From JALOTE01 sp031422195 (GTDB taxonomy: Bacteria; Pseudomonadota; Alphaproteobacteria; Rhizobiales; Rhizobiaceae), in the NCBI GenBank assembly GCA_031422195.1, contig JANOPZ010000079.1, positions 14,489 to 78,488 on the forward strand: a DNA stretch of 64,000 bases. Direction: 5' to 3'. Shown piece by piece: positions 35,227 to 44,777 of this stretch. How positions within the stretch are numbered: position 1 is the stretch's first letter; the number at the start of each line of letters is the position of its first letter. The notes beneath the pieces are model-generated. The model worked only from the letters and a program-made list of their open reading frames with translations, made no database searches and had not been told where the DNA came from. The translations under genes and the position numbers were made by a program.

Positions 35227-37806
35227 CTAAACCCCCCGCACAAACCCGTCCAGCACCCGCTTCTCCCCCGCCCTATCAAACAAAATCGTCAACTTGTTCC
35301 CCTCAACGCCCGTCACATCACCATTGCCAAATTTAATGTGAAACACGCGGTCGCCCGGTTTGTAGGCGGAGGCAACATCCGTCACGGATTTGGCGACGAG
35401 TTCGCCTTCCATAATGCGGCCTTTGACAGAGGTTCTGCCGGCGCCAAAATCTGAGTCAGATTCGCCGTAGCCGATGCGTTCTACCTGGTGGCCGGAGCGG
35501 TTACCCCAATTGTCGCGGGTGGCATCGGTGCGGTTGGCTTGGGCGCGTTGCCAGCCGGGGGAGGAGTAGGCGGCGTCAAACGGCTGTGCCCCTGCTTTTG
35601 TTGCACCGCCGTTTCCACCAGCGCCAACATTATCAAACCGCGATGAGCCATAGGGGTTGCGACCATATCCGCCATAGTTCTGGTCGGGTGCGGCGACGAC
35701 GTCGCAGTGGTCGGCGGGAAGTTCGTCGAGAAAGCGCGACGGGATGGTGGATTGCCACATGCCATGCACCCGGCGGTTGGAGACGAACCACAAATGGGCG
35801 CGGCGTTTGGCGCGGGTGAGGCCGACGTAAGCGAGGCGGCGCTCTTCTTCGAGGCCGGAGCGGCCGCCTTCATCAAGTGCGCGCTGGTGCGGGAAGAGGC
35901 CCTCTTCCCAGCCGGGCAAGAACACGGTCTCAAATTCCAAGCCTTTGGCTGAATGCAGCGTCATAATGTTGACGGCATCGAGGTTGGCGTTTTGCTCGGC
36001 ATCCATGACCAGTGACACATGCTCAAGGAAGCTGCGCAGGGATTCATAATCCTGCATTTTGCCGACAAGTTCTTTGAGGTTTTCAAGGCGTTCGGGCGCT
36101 TTGGGGTCTGAACGGTCGTTCTGCCACATTTCAGTATAGCCGCTATCGTCGAGCATTTGCTCGGCCAATTCATGATGCGGTGTGTTGTCGAGGCGGCCTT
36201 GCCAGCGCTCAAAGTGTTCAACCAAGGACCGCAGGGCATGGCGCGGCTTTGGCTTCATTTCGTCGGTCAGCGTGAGTTCGCTTGCGGCCTGCAACATGGG
36301 GATTTGTTTCACGCGGGCATAATCATGGATTTGCCGGATAGCGCTTTCACCAAGGCCGCGTTTTGGCGTGTTGACGATACGCTCAAACGCCAAATCATCG
36401 GCGGGCTGGCAGGTAACGCGGAAATAGGCCAGCGCATCGCGCACCTCCTGCCGCTCATAAAAGCGCGGGCCGCCAATCACGCGGTAGTTGAGGCCGATCT
36501 CAATGAAGCGGTCTTCAAACTCGCGGAATTGAAACGAGGCGCGCACAAGGATGGCCATATTGTTAAGTTTGTGGCCCTTGCGTTGCAGTTGCTCGATTTC
36601 TTCGCCAAGCGCGCGGGCTTCTTCGCCTGAATCCCAAGCGGCATGCACCATGACTTTGCTGTCGTCAGGGTCTGTGCGGTCGGTGAAAAGTGTTTTCCCG
36701 AGCCGGCCTTCATTGTGGGCAATGAGGTGGCCCGATGCGCCGAGAATATGCGCGGTTGAGCGGTAATTTTGTTCGAGCTTAATCGTAGTCGCGCCGGGGA
36801 AATCTTTTTCAAAGCGCAGGATGTTATCGATTTCTGCGCCGCGCCAACCGTAGATGGATTGGTCATCGTCGCCGACAACGCAGATATTCACGGGTTTTGC
36901 GTTCGCATCTTGTCCTCCTCCCCCTTGAGGGAAGCGAGGAAGAGTTGCACCGCGCCCCGCCAGCAGTTTCAGCAGCATATATTGTGCAGTGTTCGTGTCC
37001 TGATATTCATCGACCAAAATATATTTGAACCGGCGGTGATAATCGGTCAGTACATCAGGGTTGTCGCGCAAAATCATAATCGGTAGGCAGAGCAGATCGC
37101 CAAAATCACAGCAGTTCAGGGTTTTCAATCGCGCTTGATAAGCAGCAAATAAAACGCGGCCTTTGCCATTGCCAAACGCGCGGGCGTCGCCTTCGGCAAT
37201 GTCATTCGGGCCAAGACCCTTGTTCTTCCAGCCATCAATCATTTGCGCAAACTGGCGCGCGGGCCAGCGCTTTTCGTCAATGCCTTCAGCGGTGATCAAT
37301 TGCTTAATCAGGCGGATGACATCATCGGTGTCAAGAATAGTGAAGCCAGATTTAAGACCGGCGAGTTCGGCATGGCGTCGCAAAAACTTAACGCCGGTTG
37401 AGTGGAAGGTGCCAAGCCACTGCATGCCTTCAACAGCGTCGCCAACCAGATGCAAAATACGCTCCCGCATTTCGCGGGCGGCCTTATTGGTAAACGTAAC
37501 GCAGAAAATCTGCGACGGGTAGGCTTTGTTGGTTGCCAGAATATGCGCAATGCGCGTGGTAAGAACCCGCGTTTTACCGGTGCCTGCGCCCGCCAGAACC
37601 AGCACCGGGCCCTCGGTTGACATCACTGCGCGCAGTTGCTCCGGGTTTAACCCATCGAGATAATTGCGCTTTGATCCATTGTTAGAACTTTGGTTTCGTA
37701 TGCCAAGCGCGCGCGCAGCCAGCCCTGAGCCACCACCAAAATCATGCGGCGGCGGGGCATAGGCATCATCATCGTTCAAGGCGAAATCATCGGGCGCAGT
37801 GGTCAT
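35227..37806 (-). CDS. uvrD: UvrD/PcrA-type ATP-dependent DNA helicase
   Basis: A superfamily 1A 3'-5' helicase for nucleotide-excision and mismatch repair, 859 residues from the ATG at 37806 (ATG 37824 is an alternative). Walker A GAGTGKT is at 73-79. Others are FKYILVDEYQDTN, VVGDDDQSIYGWRGAEIDNI, LEQNYRST, and the VNIMTLHSAKGLEF motif. A Gly/Asn-rich linker and a Tudor-like C-terminus (GDRVFHIKFGNGDV) end it. Between YMLLKLLAG and NICVVGDD there is a low-complexity insertion (RFPQGGGGQ), whose DNA matches an intergenic repeat elsewhere in this window. Confidence 0.94.
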   Translation of the reverse strand: MTTAPDDFALNDDDAYAPPPHDFGGGSGLAARALGIRNQSSNNGSKRNYLDGLNPEQLRAVMSTEGPVLVLAGAGTGKTRVLTTRIAHILATNKAYPSQIFCVTFTNKAAREMRERILHLVGDAVEGMQWLGTFHSTGVKFLRRHAELAGLKSGFTILDTDDVIRLIKQLITAEGIDEKRWPARQFAQMIDGWKNKGLGPNDIAEGDARAFGNGKGRVLFAAYQARLKTLNCCDFGDLLCLPIMILRDNPDVLTDYHRRFKYILVDEYQDTNTAQYMLLKLLAGRGATLPRFPQGGGGQDANAKPVNICVVGDDDQSIYGWRGAEIDNILRFEKDFPGATTIKLEQNYRSTAHILGASGHLIAHNEGRLGKTLFTDRTDPDDSKVMVHAAWDSGEEARALGEEIEQLQRKGHKLNNMAILVRASFQFREFEDRFIEIGLNYRVIGGPRFYERQEVRDALAYFRVTCQPADDLAFERIVNTPKRGLGESAIRQIHDYARVKQIPMLQAASELTLTDEMKPKPRHALRSLVEHFERWQGRLDNTPHHELAEQMLDDSGYTEMWQNDRSDPKAPERLENLKELVGKMQDYESLRSFLEHVSLVMDAEQNANLDAVNIMTLHSAKGLEFETVFLPGWEEGLFPHQRALDEGGRSGLEEERRLAYVGLTRAKRRAHLWFVSNRRVHGMWQSTIPSRFLDELPADHCDVVAAPDQNYGGYGRNPYGSSRFDNVGAGGNGGATKAGAQPFDAAYSSPGWQRAQANRTDATRDNWGNRSGHQVERIGYGESDSDFGAGRTSVKGRIMEGELVAKSVTDVASAYKPGDRVFHIKFGNGDVTGVEGNKLTILFDRAGEKRVLDGFVRGV
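36917..36931. repeat. Repeat-like 15-mer inside uvrD
   Basis: CCTCCCCCTTGAGGG at 36917-36931 is identical to 63848-63862 and inverted at 63759-63773. In uvrD it encodes, in frame on the minus strand, part of an extra FPQGGGG segment in the helicase core. Confidence 0.6.
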
Positions 37807-37912
37807 GATTCGCAATTTAGGCATTTTGATTGAAATTGCGAGACTTTGAGGTGCCGCAGGCTTGTTTTTGTTCCGTTCTCACGGTCAAGTGCAAGAAGTC
37901 ATGGAGAAAAAT

Positions 37913-39322
37913 ATGGCGTTGAAAGATGTTTTGGCGGTCAAACGCAATGAAACCGGCATTAACGCCGTACTTGGCGTGTTGAAACAACAATATGGTGAGC
38001 GGTTTCAAACTGGCTTTGATGTTCGCACGCAACACGGCCACACAACGACTTACATTCCCAATCAAGCTCCGGACGGCGTGGTGTTTCCTGAAAATAGTGC
38101 GGAAGTTGCTGAGATTGTAAAAATCTGTGCGAGTTACCACGTGCCAATCATTCCTTATGGAACCGGCACATCCCTTGAGGGCCATGTCAACGCACCGGGC
38201 GGTGGCATTTCGGTGGATACCTCAAAAATGAACCGCGTTTTGGCTGTGCATCCTGAAGATTTGGATTGTGTGGTTGAACCGGGCGTAACGCGCGAACAAC
38301 TCAATATAGAACTGCGCGCCACAGGTCTGTTTTTCCCGATTGACCCCGGTGCCAATGCCTCGCTTGGCGGTATGGCCTCAACGCGCGCCTCAGGCACCAA
38401 TGCTGTGCGCTATGGCACGATGAAAGATAATGTGATTGCGCTAACGGCGGTGACGGCCACAGGCGAGATCATCAAAACCGCGCGGCGGGTGAAAAAAACA
38501 TCGGCCGGTTATGATTTAACGCGGCTGTTTGTCGGTTCTGAAGGAACGCTTGGCATTATTACCGATTTAACCCTGAAATTGCAGGGCATTCCTCAAGCAA
38601 TTTCTGGCGGGGTTTGTCCGTTCCCGAGTGTTGAAGCAGCCTGTCAGGCGACGATTGCTACCATTCAAAGCGGCATACCTGTAGCGCGGATTGAGTTGGT
38701 GAACGCCCTGCAAATGCGGGCAATGATTGCTTATTCCGACTTGAAATATGATGAAACGCCGGCATTGTTTGTTGAGTTTCATGGCACTGCTGCGAGCGTC
38801 GCGGAACAAGCAGAAATGTTCAACGCGATTGCTGAAGATTTGGGCGGCGGGCCGTTTTTGTGGACTTCGGTTGCAGAAGAGCGCACCAAATTGTGGAAAG
38901 CGCGCCATGATGCCTATTGGTCAGCGCTCAAATTACGGCCGGGTGCGCAAGCGATTTCAACCGATGTGTGCGTGCCGATTTCAAGATTGGCGGAATGTGT
39001 GGCCGAAACTGAAGCCGATATTGCGGCTTCAAACTTAATTGCACCGATTGTTGGCCATGTCGGCGATGGTAACTTTCATGTGTTGATTTTACTCGATGCC
39101 GCAAAAGCCGAAGAGATTTCAGCAGCCGAAGCTTTCGTCGTAAGGCTCAATGAACGGGCCTTGGCGATGGAAGGCACTTGCACCGGCGAACACGGCATCG
39201 GGCAAGGAAAAATTGCGTTTTTGGAACGTGAGCTTGGCGGCGCAGTGGACGTCATGCGCGCAATCAAGATGGCGCTTGATCCGCATAACATCATGAACCC
39301 GGGAAAGATTTTCTCGCGTTGA
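37913..39322 (+). CDS. FAD-linked oxidase (D-lactate dehydrogenase/GlcD type)
   Basis: A flavoprotein of the VAO/PCMH fold, 469 residues, that oxidises a 2-hydroxy acid such as D-lactate or glycolate. The FAD-binding loop is PYGTGTSLEGHV, followed by LDCVVEPGVTREQLN and DPGANASLGGMASTRASGTN. Near the C-terminus HVGDGNFHVLI and GTCTGEHGIGQGK carry metal and substrate residues, and NPGKIF ends it. A single-subunit D-lactate dehydrogenase is most likely, since no GlcE/GlcF genes follow. I chose ATG 37913 with GGAG six bases upstream. ATG 37901 and TTG 37862 are also in frame. Confidence 0.88.
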   Translation: MALKDVLAVKRNETGINAVLGVLKQQYGERFQTGFDVRTQHGHTTTYIPNQAPDGVVFPENSAEVAEIVKICASYHVPIIPYGTGTSLEGHVNAPGGGISVDTSKMNRVLAVHPEDLDCVVEPGVTREQLNIELRATGLFFPIDPGANASLGGMASTRASGTNAVRYGTMKDNVIALTAVTATGEIIKTARRVKKTSAGYDLTRLFVGSEGTLGIITDLTLKLQGIPQAISGGVCPFPSVEAACQATIATIQSGIPVARIELVNALQMRAMIAYSDLKYDETPALFVEFHGTAASVAEQAEMFNAIAEDLGGGPFLWTSVAEERTKLWKARHDAYWSALKLRPGAQAISTDVCVPISRLAECVAETEADIAASNLIAPIVGHVGDGNFHVLILLDAAKAEEISAAEAFVVRLNERALAMEGTCTGEHGIGQGKIAFLERELGGAVDVMRAIKMALDPHNIMNPGKIFSR

Positions 39323-39410
39323 ACAGCAAATCTACAGCGCTGCCATTTTCGCAACCTATTTGCTGGTCTAGGCTGGTCAAGATGAAGATGTGTTTTGAAA
39401 GAAGCCGCCA

Positions 39411-42400
39411 GTGCTAGCGCGCGTATTTGTCGTTTTTGGCGGATTGCTGGTTATCGCGCTATCATCACTTTTGCTGGCACCCTATTTTGTGGATTGGGCC
39501 GGCTACCGTTCAGCATTTGAGCAGGAAGCAAGCCGGATTATTGGTCAACCGGTCAGGGTTGAGGGCACCGCCAGTGCGAGAATTTTGCCGTTTCCATCGG
39601 TAACATTTTCGGATGTGGTTATTGATGGACCGGATGGAATTCCGGCGGCACATCTTGCATCGTTTTCGATGGATGCTGAGTTGGCACCGTTTTTTAGCGG
39701 TGAAATCCTTATTTTTGATATGCGCATTGACCGGCCGGATTTACGGCTGAAACTAACCGAAAATGGTGCGTTTCTTTGGAATTGGTCCCAAGGCGATGTG
39801 CTGAAGGGCGGCAATATCGCGTTGGAAAACGTTACTGTTATAGACGGCAGGGTAACGCTTGAACGTGCCGGATTTGACCCCATTTTGCTGAATGGAATCA
39901 ATGGTAATGTGTCAGCACAGGCCTTAAGCGGGCCGTGGCTGGCCAGTGGCCGCTTTATCAATGGAACCACAACCTATGATGCCCGGTTTTCAACCGCTGC
40001 CGCGATTGCGGGTGAAACACTGCGCATGCGTTTATCTCTTATGCCGCAAGGCGGGTTTTATGAAGCCGCTTTTGACGGGCGCGTTTTGCTTCAAAATGAG
40101 GCGCTGGGTTATGCTGGTAAAGTTGACATAACAGCGCTTGGCACTGCGCCGGATGCAACCGGAAAGCGGCAAAAGCTTGCCGATATCAAAGGCGACTTTC
40201 TCGCCAATATGAATAGCATCAAATTGACAAATACAATCTTTACTGGCGGCCCAAGTGACAAGCCGTACACGGCCGTTGGTTCAATGGGGCTTACATTTGG
40301 TAATGATGCCCAGTTTGATGTCGTGTTGAAAGGCCAGCCAATTCGTTTTGGTGATATTGAGGGCAACACCAAGGCCGACCGGGTTAGTCTTGGTGTGCCG
40401 TTGGCCGAGCGTTTCAACGCACTCCAAGCAGCGCTTATTCAAATTCCAGTACCCGATATTCCGGGTTCTGTTGATCTATCGCTACCTGCCTTGGTGATCG
40501 GCGATACGATCGTCCGCAATGCCGAAATCAAAGCAATTCCTGCCAAATCGGGTTGGCAAATTGAGCGTTATTCAATTGAACTGCCGGGGCGCACCCTCGT
40601 TGAGGGCAATGGAGATTTCAGAATTACAGGTGAAATGGCTTTTGAAGGTCAAATGACAGTCGCCTGTAAACAGCCGACCGGTTTAATGAATTGGTTGGGG
40701 CTAAACGCAAATGATGCGATCCGTGCGTTGCCGAATGTCGGTCTGTCAGCCCGCGTTAACGTCACAGCGGCACGCCAAACTCTGCGTGATGTTGAGTTTC
40801 GTGCCGGTGATGCAGTGTTACGAGGGCTCATAGACCGCCAGGTTCCCACAGATGTTCGTCCACAAATTTCGGTTCAATTGGAGGGGGAAAACGCAAATCT
40901 TGACGTCTTATCCAGTATTTTCGATTTGGCAGAGACGGAAAAAGAGGTGCTTCATGTCCAAGATATTGACGTTTCTCTCACCAGCAAGCCGGTGTCGGGA
41001 TTTGGTTTTCAAGCTGAACGCTTGACGATAGTTGCCCTGATTGAAGCTGGAGCTATCGATATCAAACAAGCCCAATTGACCGGCCTTTCGAGTGCAGACA
41101 TCAGCATTTCCGGACAATTGTCGCAGCCATTTTTAGAACCAAAAGGCGCGCTGGACGTATCTGTTTCGGCGGTTGACCCGGTTCCTTTTATCGATGCGTT
41201 GGCAGCTCGTTTCCCCGCGCAAGACTGGCTGGCAACTTTTGGCGAAAAGGCAGCTTTTGCCGGTACAGCCCTTGCCGACGGAAAACTAACCGCAACGCTT
41301 AAGTTCGGTGATGATATCGAGGGGACCGCATTTCCGACAGTCCGCTATCAGTTTGACGGGGCAGGTCTCCGCTTTGATGGCTCACTAAAGACACTTGCGA
41401 GCAGTGAAATTGCAATCACCGCAAATGGCGAGGCCGATAATGGCGACACTTTGCTTGCGGCGATGGGCCTGCCAGTTGGCGATAGTTTGGTTGCGCTTAA
41501 TGTGCTTGATGCGGTTCGCTTTGAGATTTCGACGCTTTACAAGACGGGTCTGATGCAGAGCGGTTCGCTCAAAGCGGTTACTGATACTGACATTTTTGAG
41601 ACCGGTTTGGGACAGGGTGTTCAGCCATTCAACCTAGCGCTGGCCGATTCGGCGGCCTATGCGATGGCCGCTGGCTATGTTTTGCCGGGCGCAGCATTTG
41701 GGTTGCCGCTGACATTGAATGGTGAGTGGGAAAATGCCGGATCAATGCTTCGCTTGCAAAATATTCAAGGCGTGTTTGTTGATGTGCCTGTATCCGGGCA
41801 ATTGGCTTTAACGCCCGGTGAGCGGCTTAAAGTAACCGGTCAGGTTAATGTGGCTTCATTGGACCGCAGTGTGCTGGATGAGATTGTTTTTGGGCCACTT
41901 GGCGCAAGTGGCGATGATCAGGCAGAGTTCACCAAAAATATAAGTTTGCCATTTGACGGCGATATTGTGTTGAACATAAATGAAGCAACAGGGTTTGCGC
42001 CATTGCCACTTAAAGATGCTTCAGCACGTTTCCTTGGCAATAAAGACGCTCAACGTTTTACCGAAATCAAAGCCAATCTGGCTAACGGCCAAATGGCCGG
42101 TTCCGGCGAAGTGCGCAAAAACGGATCAGAAGCCCTAATCACTTTCAATGGTTCGCTTTCAAGCGCCGATTTATCAGAGGTTTTTGGTACTGGCATTTCA
42201 GGGAAAGGTGATTTGCAAATTGAACTCAGTGCTGCTGGTTCCAGTTTCGAAAAACTCAAGTCGTCGCTGGCAGGATCTGGCTTGGTGAGTTCAAACTCGG
42301 TGATATTGAGCGGCATCAGCACGGCTGGTGCAAAAGAGTTGTTTGCCGATACCGCCAAACGTGACAATGCGCCAGATGCCATTGCCACATTGGAACTGGC

Positions 42401-43049
42401 CGAAGCTAAAATTATGCGTGGGCAAACCGCCTTGCCGGCTTCTCAAACTGCATTCACTGTGACGTCCGGTGTTGCGCGCGCGCCCAGAATTTTATTGGAA
42501 ATCGAAGGCGGGGCCTTTGCAATTGAACCGAAGATTGATCTTAATTCAGGTGAAACTGAAATTAATGCTCAATTGGTGTTTGATACCGGATTGGACATTG
42601 AAACAGACACAGAGGCATCTTTGGCTCTCAGTCTAACCGGCCCTTGGAACAATTTAAGTCTGATCATTGATCCGCAACTGTTACAACAGTTCTTGGTAGA
42701 GCGTGCCTTAGAGCGTGAAGAGGCGCGTGTTGAAACGATACAGTCAGCACTTTTGGAAAAGCAGCGTTTACGCCGTGAAAACCGCTACTATTCCACACTG
42801 ATTGAAGCCCGTGCCAAAGCTGAACAGAAGCGTTTAGCCGAGATAGAACAGCTGGCCAAACAAGCCGAGCAAGCAAAGCTGGAGTTGTTGGCCAAAGACC
42901 AAATCGAACGAGAAAAGTTGGCAGCGGAATACCAAAAGACCAAAGGTCGAACGACAGGGCCCAAAACCGACGCTCCGGTTGAAATTTTGCCGCTCAATCT
43001 CGATGATTTGATCAAACGGCTGGATCAGGCGCCAGCGGTTCTGCCGTAA
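39411..43049 (+). CDS. asmA: AsmA family envelope protein
   Basis: A 1212-residue protein with one N-terminal membrane anchor (about residues 5-27) and a very long periplasmic part. The start YFVDWAGYRSAFEQEASRII and the next 60 residues (ARILPFPSVTFSDVVIDGP) are AsmA-like, and the C-terminal part has the AsmA_2 layout. The last about 110 residues form a charged coiled coil rich in Glu, Lys and Ala. AsmA-like proteins are thought to bridge the envelope and move phospholipid to the outer membrane. That role here is by family. The GTG start lies 88 bp after the preceding oxidase gene. The end overlaps the convergent RHH gene by 38 bp. Confidence 0.88.
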   Translation: MLARVFVVFGGLLVIALSSLLLAPYFVDWAGYRSAFEQEASRIIGQPVRVEGTASARILPFPSVTFSDVVIDGPDGIPAAHLASFSMDAELAPFFSGEILIFDMRIDRPDLRLKLTENGAFLWNWSQGDVLKGGNIALENVTVIDGRVTLERAGFDPILLNGINGNVSAQALSGPWLASGRFINGTTTYDARFSTAAAIAGETLRMRLSLMPQGGFYEAAFDGRVLLQNEALGYAGKVDITALGTAPDATGKRQKLADIKGDFLANMNSIKLTNTIFTGGPSDKPYTAVGSMGLTFGNDAQFDVVLKGQPIRFGDIEGNTKADRVSLGVPLAERFNALQAALIQIPVPDIPGSVDLSLPALVIGDTIVRNAEIKAIPAKSGWQIERYSIELPGRTLVEGNGDFRITGEMAFEGQMTVACKQPTGLMNWLGLNANDAIRALPNVGLSARVNVTAARQTLRDVEFRAGDAVLRGLIDRQVPTDVRPQISVQLEGENANLDVLSSIFDLAETEKEVLHVQDIDVSLTSKPVSGFGFQAERLTIVALIEAGAIDIKQAQLTGLSSADISISGQLSQPFLEPKGALDVSVSAVDPVPFIDALAARFPAQDWLATFGEKAAFAGTALADGKLTATLKFGDDIEGTAFPTVRYQFDGAGLRFDGSLKTLASSEIAITANGEADNGDTLLAAMGLPVGDSLVALNVLDAVRFEISTLYKTGLMQSGSLKAVTDTDIFETGLGQGVQPFNLALADSAAYAMAAGYVLPGAAFGLPLTLNGEWENAGSMLRLQNIQGVFVDVPVSGQLALTPGERLKVTGQVNVASLDRSVLDEIVFGPLGASGDDQAEFTKNISLPFDGDIVLNINEATGFAPLPLKDASARFLGNKDAQRFTEIKANLANGQMAGSGEVRKNGSEALITFNGSLSSADLSEVFGTGISGKGDLQIELSAAGSSFEKLKSSLAGSGLVSSNSVILSGISTAGAKELFADTAKRDNAPDAIATLELAEAKIMRGQTALPASQTAFTVTSGVARAPRILLEIEGGAFAIEPKIDLNSGETEINAQLVFDTGLDIETDTEASLALSLTGPWNNLSLIIDPQLLQQFLVERALEREEARVETIQSALLEKQRLRRENRYYSTLIEARAKAEQKRLAEIEQLAKQAEQAKLELLAKDQIEREKLAAEYQKTKGRTTGPKTDAPVEILPLNLDDLIKRLDQAPAVLP

Positions 43050-43266
43050 TATTACGTACCAATGCAGCGTTCAAAACATAGACCCTGATGGCCGATGACA
43101 GTCCGCCTTCGCGGCGCGAGACTGAATCAATTTCAGCAATGATTTTTGCCGTGGACACACCACGCAAATTGGCAATATCCTGAAGGCCAATTTGGAACTC
43201 ATCTTCAATCGAGTAGCTGGTCCGGTGTCCGTTGATTGAAACTGAACGCTTTTTAACTGCGCTCAT
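43012..43266 (-). CDS. Ribbon-helix-helix domain protein
   Basis: An 84-residue protein with a ribbon-helix-helix fold of the RHH_4 type. KRSVSINGHRTSYSIEDEF gives the beta strand and helix start, LQDIANLRGVSTAKIIAEID the second helix, and LSSAIRVYVLN the end. Such proteins are presumed DNA binding. It lies 38 bp downstream of sspB on the same strand, as is usual in Rhizobiales, and overlaps the asmA 3' end. Confidence 0.85.
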   Translation of the reverse strand: MSAVKKRSVSINGHRTSYSIEDEFQIGLQDIANLRGVSTAKIIAEIDSVSRREGGLSSAIRVYVLNAALVRNITAEPLAPDPAV

Positions 43267-43304
43267 GCTATTTGCAGTCCCCGTTTTTCAACGACTTCAT
43301 TGTC

Positions 43305-43790
43305 TTATTTTTTTTGCCGAAATGAATCGAGCGAAACAACTTGTGCTGTGCCTTCAACGGGCACGGATTTTTCAACCGGTGTCGCGGTTTCAGCGCTGGC
43401 AGGCAGTGCAACGGGTTCTGCGACTTCGGCAACCACCGCAGCGTCAAACTCCAGTTCAAAATTCACAGAAGGGTCATAAAAACCGCGTACTGCGGAAAAA
43501 GGTATAACGAGTTTTTCAGCAATGTCGTTGAACGACAGGCCAATTTCAAATCCGTGTTCGCTCGCTTTCAGATCCCAAAATTGGAATTGCACCACAATCG
43601 TCATCTGTTCAGGATAACGTTCACGCAAACGATTGGAAATGCGCACGCCCGGCGACAGCGTATCAAAGGTAATGAAGAAATGATGTTCTCCGGGTAGGCC
43701 GGTTTGGCTTACTTCATGAAGAATGCGCCGCATAACGCCGCGCAGTGCGTCTTGCACTAAAATATCATACCGGATGAGATCATCTGCCAT
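43305..43790 (-). CDS. sspB: SspB family ClpXP adaptor
   Basis: A 161-residue adaptor that brings ssrA-tagged peptides to ClpXP. The folded N-terminal domain (about residues 1-115) shows DLIRYDILVQDALRGVM, ITFDTLSPGV and MTIVVQFQFWDL. A Pro/Ala/Glu-rich linker follows, with a short conserved tail VVSLDSFRQKK that would bind ClpX. I use the ATG at 43790. A longer frame reaches the ssrA repeats and is not supported. ssrA itself lies 151 bp upstream on the same strand. Confidence 0.9.
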   Translation of the reverse strand: MADDLIRYDILVQDALRGVMRRILHEVSQTGLPGEHHFFITFDTLSPGVRISNRLRERYPEQMTIVVQFQFWDLKASEHGFEIGLSFNDIAEKLVIPFSAVRGFYDPSVNFELEFDAAVVAEVAEPVALPASAETATPVEKSVPVEGTAQVVSLDSFRQKK

Positions 43791-43891
43791 TTGAAGCCCG
43801 CGGGTTGGACGGCATTTGCCGAATACCCAACTGTCATAGCGGGGCTGTCTTGGCCGGTAAACAACCAATTGAGACAAGCAGGCCGCCATCG

Positions 43892-43946
43892 TGCAAGAAA
43901 AGTGAAGGTCTGCAAGAAAAGTGAAGGACTGCAAGAAAAGTGAAGG
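43892..43946. repeat. Three tandem copies of a 19-bp repeat at the ssrA 3' end
   Basis: TGCAAGAAAAGTGAAGG occurs at 43892-43908, 43911-43927 and 43930-43946, with a period of 19 bp. The last copy touches the 3' end of the tmRNA gene, which suggests a tandem duplication of the tmRNA 3' flank. Confidence 0.9.
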
Positions 43947-44264
43947 CTTCTGTTGCCAGGTGCCTTCGGACCCCGCCTAACCCTGCGAAGAGTTAGGACT
44001 TGATTTGAAGCTGTCGCACCGCATTAAGCAGCGAGACGTGCTTCCGCATAGTTGTCATTTGCAACTACAGTTTTGACCCGATAACGGTGGTATCATACCG
44101 AACAAAAGTACAACCTTTACGCCTTCGTCGATCCTATTTCGCCCCCAACAAAAACTATAATCCGTTAAAATCATAGCTTTTGGTGGAGGCGCCGGGTACC
44201 GCCCCCGGGTCCGAACGGTTTATTACGCAGCCAGTTTATTGTCATAGCCGGTTACCCGGCACCC
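43942..44264 (-). ncRNA. ssrA: tmRNA, circularly permuted two-piece form
   Basis: tmRNA frees stalled ribosomes and tags the nascent chain for ClpXP. On the minus strand, the acceptor piece comes first (from about 44264) and ends with the T-arm and GCGCCTCCACCA at 44192-44181. An excised loop of about 34 nt follows. The coding piece starts GGGGGCGAAATAGG at 44146. The tag frame GCA...TAA at 44062-44024 encodes ANDNYAEARLAA. A final hairpin with GAAGGC...GCCTTC ends near 43942. This order is the permuted arrangement of alphaproteobacteria. CTATAT at 44273-44268 may be the -10 box. Ends are approximate. Confidence 0.93.
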
Positions 44265-44407
44265 TTGATATAGACTTAGAAGCGGCACTTTGAAAGATCA
44301 GACCGTGTTTTTTTCGGGATTGACTTTTAACTAGGCTAACGGCTTTAATACTTGTGAAGTTATAATATTTGCCGCGGTTAAACCGCGGTTTAACTGGGGG
44401 ACTGAAT

Positions 44408-44719
44408 ATGAGCGATTATCTCGCCGATGTGCGTCGCTATGATGCTGCCGCTGACGAAGCGCATGTGGCCAAAATTGTGAAACATCTTGGCATTGCTTTG
44501 CGTAACAAGGACTCGTCGTTGGTCTCTTGTAGCGACCCTGAAGAACTCGCCCGCGTCCGTGAAAAATGGTGCAAAAAGAAATTTGGTCATGCTGATGATG
44601 CTTCAGCCGACTCGATTATCGCTGCTGTTTGCGAAACGATGAAAGCGGATCGTAACAAAGGGCGTGTGACATTTTATTACTTGGTCGCCAAACACATGGG
44701 CACGCTTGGCGCGATGTAA
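44408..44719 (+). CDS. DUF2853 family protein
   Basis: A 103-residue soluble helical protein matching DUF2853: MSDYLADVRRYD at the start, VAKIVKHLGIALRNKDSSLV, VREKWCKKKFG, and FYYLVAKHMGTL at the end. Function unknown. A run GGGGGAC lies about nine bases before the ATG at 44408, which decides this start over the longer frame from 44369. A terminator follows 60 bp after the stop. Confidence 0.85.
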   Translation: MSDYLADVRRYDAAADEAHVAKIVKHLGIALRNKDSSLVSCSDPEELARVREKWCKKKFGHADDASADSIIAAVCETMKADRNKGRVTFYYLVAKHMGTLGAM

Positions 44720-44721
44720 TT

Positions 44722-44749
44722 TTTACGTGATGTAATATTTACGTGATGT
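44722..44749. repeat. Short direct repeat after the DUF2853 gene
   Basis: TTTACGTGATGT occurs at 44722-44733 and again at 44738-44749, a period of 16 bp. A partial third copy is the end of the DUF2853 gene (GCGATGTAAT). It looks like slippage-type duplication of the gene's tail. Confidence 0.7.
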
Positions 44750-44777
44750 CATTGCAGCTTCGCACTTAGAATATTTG

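Noticed and set aside
43892..43946. Possible CRISPR array
   Set aside because: The three copies are only 17 bp long with 2-bp gaps, so there are no spacers, and no cas genes are near.
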